A stretch of 64,000 nt of DNA from Sphagnum magellanicum (lineage: Eukaryota > Streptophyta > Sphagnopsida > Sphagnales > Sphagnaceae). The stretch is from positions 4,588,001 to 4,652,000 of the forward strand of contig CM038919.1 of NCBI GenBank assembly GCA_021904315.1, in the 5' to 3' direction. The notes beneath the pieces are model-generated. The model searched no databases. It saw only the letters and a list, made by a program, of their open reading frames with translations, and was not told where the DNA came from. Below are positions 12,348 through 24,200 of this stretch, piece after piece; positions within the stretch are counted from its first letter, which is position 1, and each line of letters starts with the position of its first letter. Both the position numbers and the translations under genes were made by a program.

Positions 12348-15300
12348 CTAACAGCAGCGCAGTCGTTCTGCACAGCGGAACTCCAGATCACGCACCATGC
12401 GCCAGCGTTCAGGCAGCAGTGTCGGTTCCATGTAGCTCACAGCCATCAACCTTGCCATTGTTAACCACCTAGAAACAACAACATCTTCATCAACAAACAG
12501 CACCGCCAATCTCATGCCTACTTCCATTTCGCTCGTTGTTTGTCTCCCTGACAAGAATCCCAATCATAGCAGAGGCCAAACAACAAATGATGTGAAGGTT
12601 GCTTTTGTACCTGTGGAAGGTCTCCGGGCCTAAAGTTCGATCTTCTTGCCTAGCTGCCACAAGATCATCCTCCACAGTCTGCGAGCATTAACACAATTTG
12701 GGACTCTATTAGTGAACATGCTTCACCTGCATGAAGGAAACCCTGCTAAGAGGGATCTACTGCCTATAGTTATGCCCAGAGAGCTCACATCCATATTGGA
12801 ACAAAGAAGAGGATTTTGAGGAAAGCACTGATCTGCAGAGAAGGTGGCAAGCTGATGGTGACTACCTTTCTGGGAGCTCACACAAGTAGGTATATTACCT
12901 TCAAAATAGAAGGCTGTAAGGTGACTACCTTTCTGGGAGCTCAAACAAGTGGTACATTACCTTCAAAATAGAAGGCTGTAAGGTGACTACCTTTCTGGGA
13001 GCTCACCCAAGTAGTATATTACCTTCAAAATAGAAGGCTGTAAGGTATGCTCCATGTCTCTTGCCATTGTAAGGTACAGGCGCCACTTTGCAAAATCCAA
13101 TTCATCAGCAGTTGAACAAGCAGGGGTTGCAGTTGACATGAGGGGGACAACAGCATCTGCTGGGAGCATCCGAGATTTTGCCTGTTGCATGATTGCACAT
13201 CCAGAGTGTGTATGAGCCAACCCTTTTCTTGAACACTGACCATCAGATGGGTGAGATATGAAGAAATGGCCTTTACCTGAGAAAGAATCAATACTGGCAA
13301 ATCAGCTGGCATCTCCATCTTGTAGAACTGGAAGTCATATTCCACCTACATCATTTCAAAAGTAGTCAGCAATCACCTTGACCCTGGAACCTGTAAAATA
13401 GATTTGTGCATTGACAAAAGCAAATTAGTATCACCTTTTGCCATTCCAGTAGATGCTTTAAGCTTGCCAGGTTTTGGATACCAGTGGCATTGAGGGTGCC
13501 AGCTTCCAAAGCTGTCTCATCAAGTGTTAAGTGTGTTCCTTCAGCTAGTTGCAGCATCCCTGTAACAAGCCTGCATCACACTGATCAAATCTGAGTTACC
13601 AGAATCGCTAACTGGTGGCATGAAGAAGAAAGAAGGTAGAAATTATGATCTGACCTGTTGGCAGCATAATCTTTCCGAGGAGCAATGGATGCCAAATTCA
13701 AAGAATGGAGGGAGAGGGGCATAAGATGTGATCGTGGCAACAACTTTGCTATGGTGTTTGAGGCTGAAACAGCCAAGGGCGATGGAGCACCCTGCACTCC
13801 TGGGTTGCAGCCTGTAAGGTTGAGGGACAGCTTTCCAAGTGCCATTGAGTCAACTCGTGTATGCACCTGTGAAATCATGATAAGGTTTTGGATTGTTTGC
13901 ATTTTTAAATGGAAGGGGAACACCAAATCAGAATGAGAGTCTTTCAGGATCTTTTCCAAGCTTGATGACATGATTATACAAGTAGTGCAAAGATGGAATG
14001 AAAGATTGCTAATAGGCCCCAAACTGGGAAGACACCATTTTCTCTGTTAACTTGTAAGGGCCAAGATGATACCTGGGAGAGCAAATGCAAGAGCATATAC
14101 TCAGCAGCAAGAGAGTCACCCCCAATGACATTCCTTAAGCAGTCCAAAAGAGATTGTCTAATTTGCTCTATAGCTGGCAGTGGTACCTGGCATGGACCAG
14201 TGCAACTCTCAGCATACGTGCCTATCCAAGGAAATCTTTAGAAGTTCAGTACTGGGTCCCTAAATCTCTTCAAAAGGGTCCACTACATATTGATAAGATT
14301 GCTTCATCTGACCTGTGCATGTGCTCATCTGAATGTTTACAACAGGCAAGCAGAGAGGCAACATTGGACAGGGGTAAAAGACTTACAGGGACACCAGGGT
14401 GGAGAGTGGGCAATGTCGAAATAAGGGTTTGCTGAGATATCTTTCGAAGAGTAATACATTGCAAGCGTGGCACCTGTGCACAATAAGTTGATCAGTTAAT
14501 GCTTAAACTAAAGAGAGAATGAGTGTATGCAATAGTAAGTACAACTAACAGACTCCCACAAGGAACCAGCCTGTCTTTGTATATATGTCATTAGTGAGTT
14601 AAATCATTTTTCTCCAGATTAAGAGTTCATATCTATCATTGGTATTACATTAATGAACTTTTGTCTTACTTTTTCTCCAGATTAAGAGTTCATACCTATC
14701 ATTGCATTACATTGATGATCTTTTCTCTTACCTTGCTCGCAGGCAGCAAGACAGAGACATGATCTTCAATAAAAGCAGACTCAAACTCAGCATCAATGTT
14801 TGCTCCATTGGCTTGAGGAAATCCAACAGCTGATAATTCCGGGTCAAAGGTGAGGACCCCAAAGAACTCCACAATGTCATTAAGCTTAATGTCTGCATCT
14901 AGACCGTCATAGACCTGCCAGATTGCAGATTATGTAAAAGCTGCAAACCCATGGTGTATGTTGCAAGCTTAGAACCCCAATTACTGTTAATACACTAAAA
15001 AGGAACCAAAAATGACTTGAAACAGCACAAGGCCACTGAATAAGACTTAGTAAGAAGGGACAAGGTCATCAAATTTCCAGGACAATGTCGTAAGACTCTG
15101 CAATTCCTTCAGACCTGACAACATATCAGCAGATGAGGGAAAATAAAGAAAAAAGATTCAACCCTAAAAACAGAGAAAGACTAAGATTCATTTGAGTAAA
15201 AATGACAGTCATACATCTTCAGTGATCTTCAGCAGCAACATGTATGAAATGACTGGCTACCATACCATCCCCACTGACACCAACAGCTCTCACAGCAGCA

Positions 15301-17616
15301 GGTGGAGGTCAATGCCATGTGTTAACCAGATGCTGGCTAGCTCAACATATAAAAGAGAAAGAGACACCAATGACATCAAGGAGAAAGAGGAACACAAAAC
15401 AGAATAACATAAAAGAAGAACAAAAAAAGGATAGAGGAAGAGAAGAGAGAAGCCACATGTAGAACTTTGAGAGCATGATACAATGAAAAGAACACCAATG
15501 TCTTCATATACAGGGCCTCCAATGCAAGGAGAGCACCCATTCATGATTCAACCTCTGTTGTATCATGTCCACCATTGGAGAGAATATAGATGGAGCCTTC
15601 AATGATAACTAGGCTTTCAGAAAAAATCTGGGCGTAGGAATCCGGAGGGCTACCTTGACAAGACATGGAACCAGCTTGTTTCCACCAACAGCATTTAATG
15701 GCATATTCAGGTCCAAGGTATGCACAGCTGCAGTAGCCACCTCTTGTGATGTACATGTTGCAGATGAGCTCGCATCTTCTCTCTGATCACAAAACAGCAG
15801 CTCAGTGGCAATTCATCAAACCTTGACAACGGCAACCCACTGAAGCAAAGAGTTCCTGATGAACTCACTTCGTGCAAAGTACCTTCAGTGACAGTATAGA
15901 AAAAGTACCATTCGCTTATTGTCAATAAGTTCATCTGCACATGCCATAGTTGCATCCATATCCTGTGACAAGGAATGTGGAAATTTTCAGAACATACAGT
16001 AACATACTGAGGTTTAACTACTTGTACTAACAATGTGAGAATACAGATACAAGCTACAAGCCATAATGCCAATTGCATGTTCTCCAACATTCTTGAGAAT
16101 GAACAGCAACACACCTCAGCACCTTCTGCATCTCGTGGTCTTTTTTCACCTCGTACTGCAACCAGAGGTCTAATAGCAGCTGTTTCACCCAGCCCATCTG
16201 TTGGTGAAAATGCTTCTTTCACCCACTCATTCTCACCTGGAACCTGAAGAACCCATGAACCAGTTTAAAAATTCTGAATATATTGTGCCCTCAGGCAAAA
16301 AACTCTATAACTTAGGAATGCTGGAAGGCCAATGCATCATAGTGTGGGAAGCATGGCCATACAGGTACACAGTAGAGAAGACGGCGATCCCACATTTGTG
16401 GTTCTGTATCCTGCCCTGTTGGCACATCAGCTACATCCATGTACTTGGTCGTGTGCCAGTCCCCACCTTCCTGTTGAAACAAAACCTTGATTACATGTGC
16501 TGCAGGTTGACATAGGGTCTACTAAGTTTGCCAATTTCACAATGCTCTAGGTCTGATAATAGCTTGGACAATCAGAATCCAATGCTTGCAAAGTTAGACT
16601 GAAACTGTTTTGTTCAAATTCACTAGAGGACAGAATTGCATATTAAAATAGATCTTCTAAAATTTAGAAAAACAGCAGAATGTGCAAGCAATCAATGAGA
16701 GAAATTACAATTCAGGGGGTTTTTTTCATTCCAGCAGTAAGCCTCTCTACAGCCTTGGTGATTAAACAGCATGAAGATGATCACGTGGGAGATAACATAG
16801 GCAAGAGAGATTGGAACTTGATTTAAGTGAAAAATGGCTCCAGCAATAGAAACCTTGTAAGCCCCAATGTAGTATTCCACATCAAACATGTCTTGCACCT
16901 GTGCACATATGAACAGGTGGAGGGCCTTCGTCATCGTCTTTCTATAGAAAAAGAGAGTACAAAGTCCAAGCAGGTGAGCTGGTTAAACAAACTTCCTCCA
17001 CATTCAAACCTACTGAAGCAAAAGAGCATGCAACGGATCATCCCTACAAGTATAAGACGATGGATGCCCTTCAATGTCCCTGAAATATGAATGTATGCAG
17101 TGTAAAGAACGAATTTCTTAAGCTCTTCAAGATCCTGATAAGACCGGAATTAGGCAAGTGAAGGAGAAGTGTACCATGCCGCGAAACCTGACAAGCGAAT
17201 TGACGGGTAGGGAGTCCAGTTGCACCGAGTTGACCTCAGGTACCTGTTGTCTCCGTGACAACCAGCAATTCCGAGTCAAAAGACATGTCCAACGCAGAAA
17301 ACACACCAGACCTGTTGCGAGACTCGCCGGTAGGTTTCTCCGAAGCCGCTTGAGGAAACCATGGAGAAGGCAAAAGTATGACGATTATTAAAAAGATGCC
17401 ACCATAGAATACAAGTGGACGAAAAAAAGGAGAAAGCTGAGTTGGGACCTTGCAATGGGCATTGCGGCCAAACAAATAGGACTCGAAGAGTTCCTTGACA
17501 CCCCAGTCAGAGCGAGTGAAGTCTGCAGGCGACGTCGCCGCACGGCAGGCCTTGTCGAACAAAACCCTGACAGCGCCAACAGGGTTACGGAAACAGTCCA
17601 CCGGCGGACCTCCCAT
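12348..17616 (-). CDS. ETG1: MCM-binding protein (ETG1/MCMBP), 16 exons, 616 aa
   Basis: Nuclear replication factor that binds the MCM2-7 helicase, helps unload it in late S phase and supports sister-chromatid cohesion (established for Arabidopsis ETG1 and animal MCMBP). Exons on the minus strand: 17616-17449, 17243-17175, 16898-16854, 16470-16363, 16243-16115, 15962-15909, 15782-15654, 14914-14732, 14473-14387, 14186-14073, 13866-13655, 13570-13435, 13345-13277, 13181-13023, 12678-12611, 12468-12348. All borders are GT-AG, and the 1851 nt give one open frame ending TAG. Family blocks include MGGPPVDCFRNPVGAVR at the N-terminus, SLVRFRGMVQDMFDVEYYIG, RVDSMALGKLSLNL, EGTHLTLDETALEAGTLN, EYDFQFYKMEMPADL, EDDLVAARQEDRTLG and WLTMARLMAVSY. 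Arabidopsis ETG1 is somewhat shorter. The start at 17616 is chosen because the family begins MGGP; an upstream in-frame Met at 17670 is not conserved. Two introns carry tandem repeats that copy a splice donor. Confidence 0.95.
12858..13044. repeat. Three 62-bp tandem copies overlapping the end of ETG1 exon 14
   Basis: Units start at 12858, 12921 and 12983, each beginning gtgactacctttctgggagc and ending gaaggctgtaag. The last unit contains the true 3' end of exon 14 (13023) and its donor. The other two units are intronic but carry the same 15-nt exon end, preceded on the minus strand by CTTACAG and followed by GTAAT. Confidence 0.9.
14607..14731. repeat. Two 63-bp tandem copies ending at the ETG1 exon 8 donor
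   Basis: Two copies of a unit containing tctccagattaagagttcat lie in the intron after exon 8. The second ends at the functional donor (14732/14731, GTAAGAG on the minus strand). The first ends with a similar GTAAGAC, so a donor-like site has been duplicated. Confidence 0.8.
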
Positions 17617-18177
17617 TCTAAAACTACTAAGTAGTACTTGCCGCGGCCCCTGCCCACCCCTCCTCCTCAATCTACGACGATGTTAAATGTCCTCTTGGAA
17701 AATATATACAATGTCCGCAATTTCACGATGCAGCCGCTTCTCGACAAGCGGCTGGATCCAAGTCGATCAAGCTGTATGTTGCTACAGCAATTCTTTCTCT
17801 TACAAAACTAGTTGATAGACAGATCCCTGGTTTCAACCAATGCAAAAAGAATGGCAGAATAATAAGAGGATCTTTGCGCTACTTCTGTTTCGATCTGTGC
17901 AGAAAAAAAGGCCCCCGAATTCTAGAAAATCGCGAGTTTGGACTGCGGATTTGGTGTCGCTCTGAGGAGAAGAAGAATCGATTGGCGACGCAACGACAAG
18001 AAGACGAAGAAGAGGGCGGGAAACGGAACTTCCCGGCGCACAGTTCGACCAATGAGGGTGTGGCACGTGGTGGTTTGTTATGGAACTGAGCGTTTTGGGC
18101 CAGGGCGTTCCGGCTTCGAATGTTGTTACACATTCTGCGACCGTGGAAAATACACCCAATGTCACTAGTACAAACTA
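17617..18177 (-). promoter_or_regulatory. ETG1 upstream region
   Basis: Less AT-biased than its surroundings and probably contains the ETG1 5' UTR and promoter. Short frames on both strands overlap and resemble no family. An E2F consensus lies at 18016-18023. The region ends where GGGT-rich, transposon-like sequence begins near 18178. Confidence 0.5.
18016..18023 (-). promoter_or_regulatory. E2F-binding consensus upstream of ETG1
   Basis: The plus strand reads gcgggaaa, so the ETG1-sense strand reads TTTCCCGC, a perfect match to the plant E2F consensus TTTSSCGC. It sits 400 bp upstream of the chosen ATG. ETG1 was named as an E2F target, so an S-phase role is expected. A related ttcccggcgc lies 8 bp further out on the plus strand. 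Confidence 0.65.
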
Positions 18178-19472
18178 GTGTGGGGGCGGGTATGTAATTT
18201 TTTGATAATAGTCGGGTCTACAACGGGTCCAGGTCTATGGATATTAGAAATTTCAAATAACAGGTCAGGTTCGGGTTTTTTAAATGTAAGTGAGCAACGA
18301 GTGTGAGGTGGGTTCGGGGGTTCAATGCATTTGAAGGCGGGTATACAATCTTGGGTCTTTACCAAAAACCCTGTCCAATATCCTATTGAGTTCTTTAAAT
18401 TATTTTGGTTCTTTGACAAAAACCCTCACAATCATTCTTGATCTTTTACCCAGTTCTTAGAAATGGAATATTCAATTTTTTTTACTTTCACAAAACCTAT
18501 TGACATTTAGGGTTTAGGGTTCATGGATTATGAAGCTACAATCCAAAGTTCAAAGAAAGAATTTTATTAACAAAGAGTTTTGAAAAGGCATAACATTGTC
18601 TTTTTTTATATTTCGAAATTCTAACCTAATTATAAAAACTCATCCTAATGCCCAACCAGCATGCATGAATCAGAATGATTGTTTATTTTCTTACAGTTGG
18701 TTTTTTGTATTAAACTATTCCATGTTCCTTTCATCTAACATGTTCTAGATATCAAAAGCTTGATCCAACTGACCTCAAAGCCTAACACCTTCACTCAGTT
18801 CCTCAAAAACAAATACACATACTAATTTTCAACATGTAACCCTAAATGACATAAACAAATAAATAGGTAGACAAAAAACCTTCAAAAACAAATATAAACA
18901 AACAAAGCAAGCAATAGACATATATTATATGTATACCCTCAAAGACAAACAGACAGACAAGTAATCAACAAATAACTAACCCTCAAAATAAACAAATTAT
19001 AGATAGTAAACCCAGAAAGATAAACAACTAGTAGGCCCTAAAAGAAAAACAAACCTTCACAGACATTACATACAGATTTTGAAAGCCTAATTTAAGCAAA
19101 AGGCAAACCTAAAATGTCACAAACATACATATTTTAAAAAGGCAAACACAAAGTAACCTTGAAAGACACTAATACACAAACAAAAAAACAACTAGACAAT
19201 AAACAACACATTTTCAAATACACAAACAAGCTTTCAAAACAATTCAAAGTTCAAAAATTATAAACTTTGCAAACCAACACAAATTGAACCTCAAAAACCA
19301 TGAATCTAAAATCTTCAAACTATCCATGTTTTACATTGAAACACAATGAAGACTAAAGACCTCAAAATCTATAAACATGGAAAAACTTTCTATGCAAAAC
19401 CCTAACACATGTAATCAATTCATCATTTTCATATTCAACTAGTCCTCACATGTAAGGAACGACTTCTAACAA
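18178..19472. other. GGGT-rich stretch, then A/C-rich low-complexity DNA
   Basis: From 18178 to about 18380 the sequence repeats gggt and ggtc words (gggcgggtatg, tcgggtctac, acgggtccagg, ttcgggtttt). This resembles the subterminal regions of hAT transposons and lies beyond the C-terminal end of the hAT transposase remnant. From about 18800 to 19300 it is A/C-rich (acaaacaaa). No gene is seen. Assignment as the 3' end of that hAT element is inference; I found no matching inverted end. Confidence 0.4.
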
Positions 19473-20480
19473 CTACAAATTTCCATCTGCATATTCTTCA
19501 TGCTCCACTTCATCCACAAATTCAACATCCAACTCCTTTGTCAAGTCAGATTTTGCTTCACAAATAGTTGCCAAATCAGATGGTTTTAAACAACCAACAT
19601 GAAGATCAAATGGCCAATTCTTGTGGACAAATATTAGCTTGTCCAGATTGTCAATTTGAAGTTGACATCTTTTGAGTGTTGTGAGGATTCCAGCAATGGA
19701 AAAGATTTTTTTAGTCTCAATTTGGCTAGTTGGGATTCCCAAAATTTGTCTTGCAAGTGCAACCACTGTTGGAAACTTTTACTTTTTTATCCGCCACCAT
19801 GTCAAAGCACATGAACAAGTTTCTGCATCAATAGGATACCAATGAACAGACTAAAGTCTTAGCATACAATGTCTTTGTAAATATTTGTAGTTCTATTATC
19901 TACTAGAATAGATTTTGAAAATCCACAAGTGAAGCAGAGTCATCCAAACAATCCCCTTTATTTGGTAGCAAACCTTTGTAAGCCTCTAACAATAGAGGCA
20001 ACAACAACTATTTGTCATAATTTGCCACTTCACAACCCAAATAAGTAATCACCAAATGCTTACTTTTGTATTTGGGATCCAACATAAGAGCCAACATGTT
20101 ATGGCCTTTTTTTTAAAAACCATGCATAAAGGAAATAAAGGGTAGAAGGACCTCTAGCATTTGGCGTTTCATACAAAAAATGAACTCTTCTAGTTCATAA
20201 TCAAATACATTTATCTCATCTTCAGCACGGTTATTGGGCACCCTTTAATGTGAAACCTCATCACGAAATCTCAACATGTGAATAAAATGGAAGGCATCCC
20301 CAAGGAGCCAATGCCCTTGGCTCTAGTTCAAAACACACCTTCTTACAATGGGTGAAAGAAATTTCACAATAGATTCACAAACAGCCCAAGTTTAAGGAGA
20401 GGGTATGTGGTTTTGTAATGCAATAGTTTGTCGACTATAGCAAAGTGCAATGGCATTTTGGAGAGTTAGTGCATTTTGGA
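19473..20480 (-). pseudogene. hAT-family transposase remnant
   Basis: Transposase of an Ac/hAT-type DNA transposon, decayed. The C-terminal 97-residue frame (19766-19473) carries the hAT dimerisation domain, with ARQILGIPTSQIETKKIFS, AGILTTLKRCQL and LIFVHKNWPFD in the usual order. Reading upstream in broken frames gives CALTWWRIKK, LALMLDPKYKSKHLV, GHWLLGDAFHFIHMLRF and HIPSP followed by TWAVCESIVKFLSPIVRRC, all in transposase order. Several stops and frame changes interrupt it (a stop just before the dimerisation frame, another before KKGHNM), so it is not functional. The N-terminal BED zinc finger and the start are missing; homology fades near 20480. Confidence 0.85.
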
Positions 20481-20931
20481 ATAATAAAACACAACAAATT
20501 TAATGGCTAACATAATGCTTGCACTTAATGCCTAAACATAATGGTTAAACTTAAGTTAAACTTAATGGTTGAAATTTGGCTAAACTTTGGGTAAACCTAA
20601 TGGTTAAATCTAATGACTAAACATAATGACTAAACCTAATAGCTACACTTAACGGATAATTTTTGTTAGGTATGTGGGCAAATAGATATGTGAAAAAATA
20701 TAGATAGGTAAGTAGCATGTGGATGGCTAGGTGCATGGGGTAGTTGCAAGGTAGACCATCCATTTTTTGATGTCACAAGGGTACTTTCTATGGGGTTACA
20801 TGTAAATTAAGTGTTACACAACTTGGGATATGATTGAAAAATGTTGAAAGTGCTCATTTAAGCAATCTATAATACTAGTGTGAACCTAGTGCATAATGCA
20901 CCCATCGAGTAATAACTGTCACCAAAAAAAA
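20481..20931. other. AT-rich flank of the hAT remnant
   Basis: Contains short repeats of aatggttaaac/taatgactaaac (about 20500-20650) and degenerate aggtaagtag words near 20720. No gene is seen. Confidence 0.5.
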
Positions 20932-21230
20932 AACCCATCAAAAAAAAAAAAAAAAAATCAAAGGTCCAGGCAATTTAACTAACACAGAAAACAAAACCCA
21001 TCAAAAAAAAAAAAAAAAAAAAAAGGTCCAGGCAATTTAACTGACACAGAAAACAAAACCCATCAAAAAAAAAAAAAAAAAAAACAAAGGTCCGGGTAGT
21101 TTAACTGACAGAGAAAATAAAACCCATCAAAAAAAAAAAAAAAAACAAAAGTCCGGGCAGTTTAACTGACATAGAAAACAAAACCCATCAAAAAAAAAAA
21201 AAAAACAGAAAAACAAAGGTCTGGGCAGTG
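20932..21230. repeat. Poly(A)-containing minisatellite, five copies of about 61 bp
   Basis: The unit is aacccatc followed by 15-20 A residues, then aaggtccaggcaatttaact and gacacagaaaacaaa. Copies begin near 20932, 20997, 21057, 21121 and 21181. The A-tract length varies between copies; the rest is nearly identical, so the array is young. Confidence 0.85.
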
Positions 21231-24200
21231 CCTGGAAATTGTCCGGACAGATAGACAGACACACCTGTAGATTTAATATATAAGATGCATAATATCAAAT
21301 GTAAAAATTTGACAATAAAAAACCACCATTTCATTATGAGGTCGACTTTTGAAATGATATGAGACACCATGATCATAATCCATAAAATGTTTTATGGACG
21401 TTTATTTCACAATCCACATGTGGGATGTGTAAAAACAAAATTCTAATATATTTGTGATTGTATTGTCATGCTAAAATTAAGTTTGAATGCATACTTTCAT
21501 AATTCATTTATCACCATGCCATATGAAATCATTAAAGTTGAGAAAGTCCACCATTTACTATAGAAAAAAATTTGAGGGACAATTTTTCAAGGAAAAGGGC
21601 TTTAAGGCCTTACACACTAAAAGAAAAACACTTATTTTTTATTGGTCCCTACAACTAAATTTTAATCACAAGCAACATTTGTGACTAAAATCCCCTTAGC
21701 CCCTTAAACAATTTGCATGTGATATTAATTACAAACAACAAGGGTATTGGATGAACGAAAAAATCAACAAATACAAGTTCATCCTTTAACTCCATTGTAT
21801 ATGTATTGTCACATGCAACTAAGATGTGACTATTTTAGTCATTATTAAAAGCAAATGATGTGTTGCCACGTGTCCCGATATTTAATTATTTAAAATTATT
21901 ATTATTATTATTTTGAAACAATTTGCGAAATTCAATTCACATGCTTGGATGATTTATATTATGACACATAACCCAATGTAAATATGCCATGTGACATTTT
22001 AAATGAATTTAATACAAAATACTAATATTAGGTTGGTAGGTAACTAGGTAGGTACATAAGTAAATGCCTACAAACTTAGGCTAAATACCTATTTACTTAC
22101 TTAGGTGAGAAAGTAAGTAGGTAAGTAGGTAAATAAATAAGTCAACCTAGGTGGGTAAGTTAAATTAAGAACATACTTAGTTAAGTAGATAAGTAGGTTA
22201 GGGAAGTAAGTAGTTTAAAATTGTACATAATTTTTATTTTTATTTTGGGTTAAACCTTTTGAATGGCTCATCCCATGTGCACACATTTTTTAATGTGAAG
22301 TTGGATGATCACACCTCTTGTTTATATAGTGATCAAACTAGGAATGGAGAAAAAACAATATGGGATAAGTTTTCAAGTTATAACTTTTTCACAAACTAAG
22401 TTGTAACTTCAAAACTTTCCTCATGCCTTTTTTCTTAATTTTTAGCTTTCTAAACAATTCAAGTACATGATTCCATAGATAATTAGATAATCATTTAATT
22501 AATAATGATTAAATTTAACATATATTTCAAATATAAACTATACATTACAAATATTAAGTATTCATTATCAACTATTTAAATAACTCATAACTTTTTAATA
22601 TTTAACTAATTAACTATCTAGTTATTCACAACTTATTAATGCAAATGTCAAACATAAATAAATAACTTAAGTGTTTTAAAATATTTTTGTATTTTTGAAA
22701 ATCTGGTTGAATTATAGACAATAAAATTCACATAAAAATAAATATTATAAATATTTATTTTCAATTTACAAATAATGAACTAATAATTGCTACTAGAAAA
22801 TAAATTCCTACACAAATTATTTATTTAAAATGTAACTATATAATTACATTTATTATTGTAAAAATTGTTATCGAACAATTAAATGTTTTTTCCATTGGTG
22901 ATTAATAACTATGAATATAATAATCTGCCAAGCATATATTAATATTTTTTACATACTGTAATATTATTATGAAATATTTGTCATAGATAAGTAATTACAG
23001 AATTTTTTTATCAAAAAAAATTACTATATGATAATTCCTGCAATTATAATCATTACAATAATTATTTAAACAACATTGTAATTTTTCCAAAATTTTAATT
23101 CAGATTTAAATTTATAAATTACAAATTGTGAATAGTTGTGTTCAACTAGAAAATAATTATGAAATAACTATAAATATTTCTTATCTGAAATAATTACAAT
23201 GAGTTTTAAATAATGTAACATTAATTACAGTAATTGATTTATTTTACTATAAAGAATATAAATTATATGATATAAAACTTATGTTGTAACAATAACCATT
23301 TAGTGTAACTTATAATTAATAAATATAATCATTCACTATTTCTGAAAGTGATATATTATGAAAAAGTAGATATAAGAAATAAACATTTTAGTTTATTATA
23401 TTAAAATCCATGTAGTTGTGGTCATAACATTAAACATTTTAATTAAATTGTGATTATTCAAGAAACTTAAATAAGAACTAAATTTATAAATTATAAATTA
23501 ATTATTCAAGCATTATAATTCTAACTTACAAATAAACTAAGTAATTACAACGATTTTATGTCACTATAGAATTATTATTATTATTATTATTATTAAAAAT
23601 TTACAATAAATAAGTAAATAATGAGTAATACATAATATTATTTTAATGTATCTTTGTTCTAAATACATTAATTATTCTTTAGGATTAGGAACTATCATTT
23701 TAATTAATTTTTATGTTGTAATATTATTTATTATTTTTATATAAATAATAATAAATAATAAGAGAAATAATTTATTACAATTATTTTCAATTTGCAATAA
23801 AATTATTCTAAAATTTTATGACATAATAACAATTATATATTGTAAGTACATAATTAAATTTTCTGGTATATTGGAATGTAATTCTTACAATTATAGAAAT
23901 TAAATCAATTCTTTTAATTATAGTGGAAATATTTTAATTTCTTAAATATTAAAAGAATTATGAATAATTAAGCTGAATTATAAATTATGTGTTTATTATA
24001 ATTAACATATAAATTAATTAATTATTATGATTTTATAGTAATTATAACTTAATTATAATAATTTTATTGTTATTAAAAAATAGTCAAATATTTAGTATAA
24101 TATTTTATGTTGGAATTTATTTTATTTATTTGAAATTATAAGTAATTTAATGTAATGAAATTAATATAATTAAAATAATCATAACAATGATTTTAATTAG

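Noticed and set aside
12858-13044. CRISPR-like array
   Set aside because: The units are direct tandem repeats without unique spacers, inside a plant gene intron.
17020-17100. A possible ETG1 exon resembling IHRLILVGMIR
   Set aside because: The true exon 2 (17243-17175) with SLVRFRGM has correct GT-AG borders and phase; this resemblance is weak and lies in intron 2.
17617-17670. Upstream in-frame Met as the ETG1 start
   Set aside because: The family starts at MGGP, and the 18 extra residues are not conserved.
20932-21230. Tandem processed retrocopies, suggested by the poly(A) tracts
   Set aside because: The units are near-identical 61-bp minisatellite copies with no gene-derived sequence.
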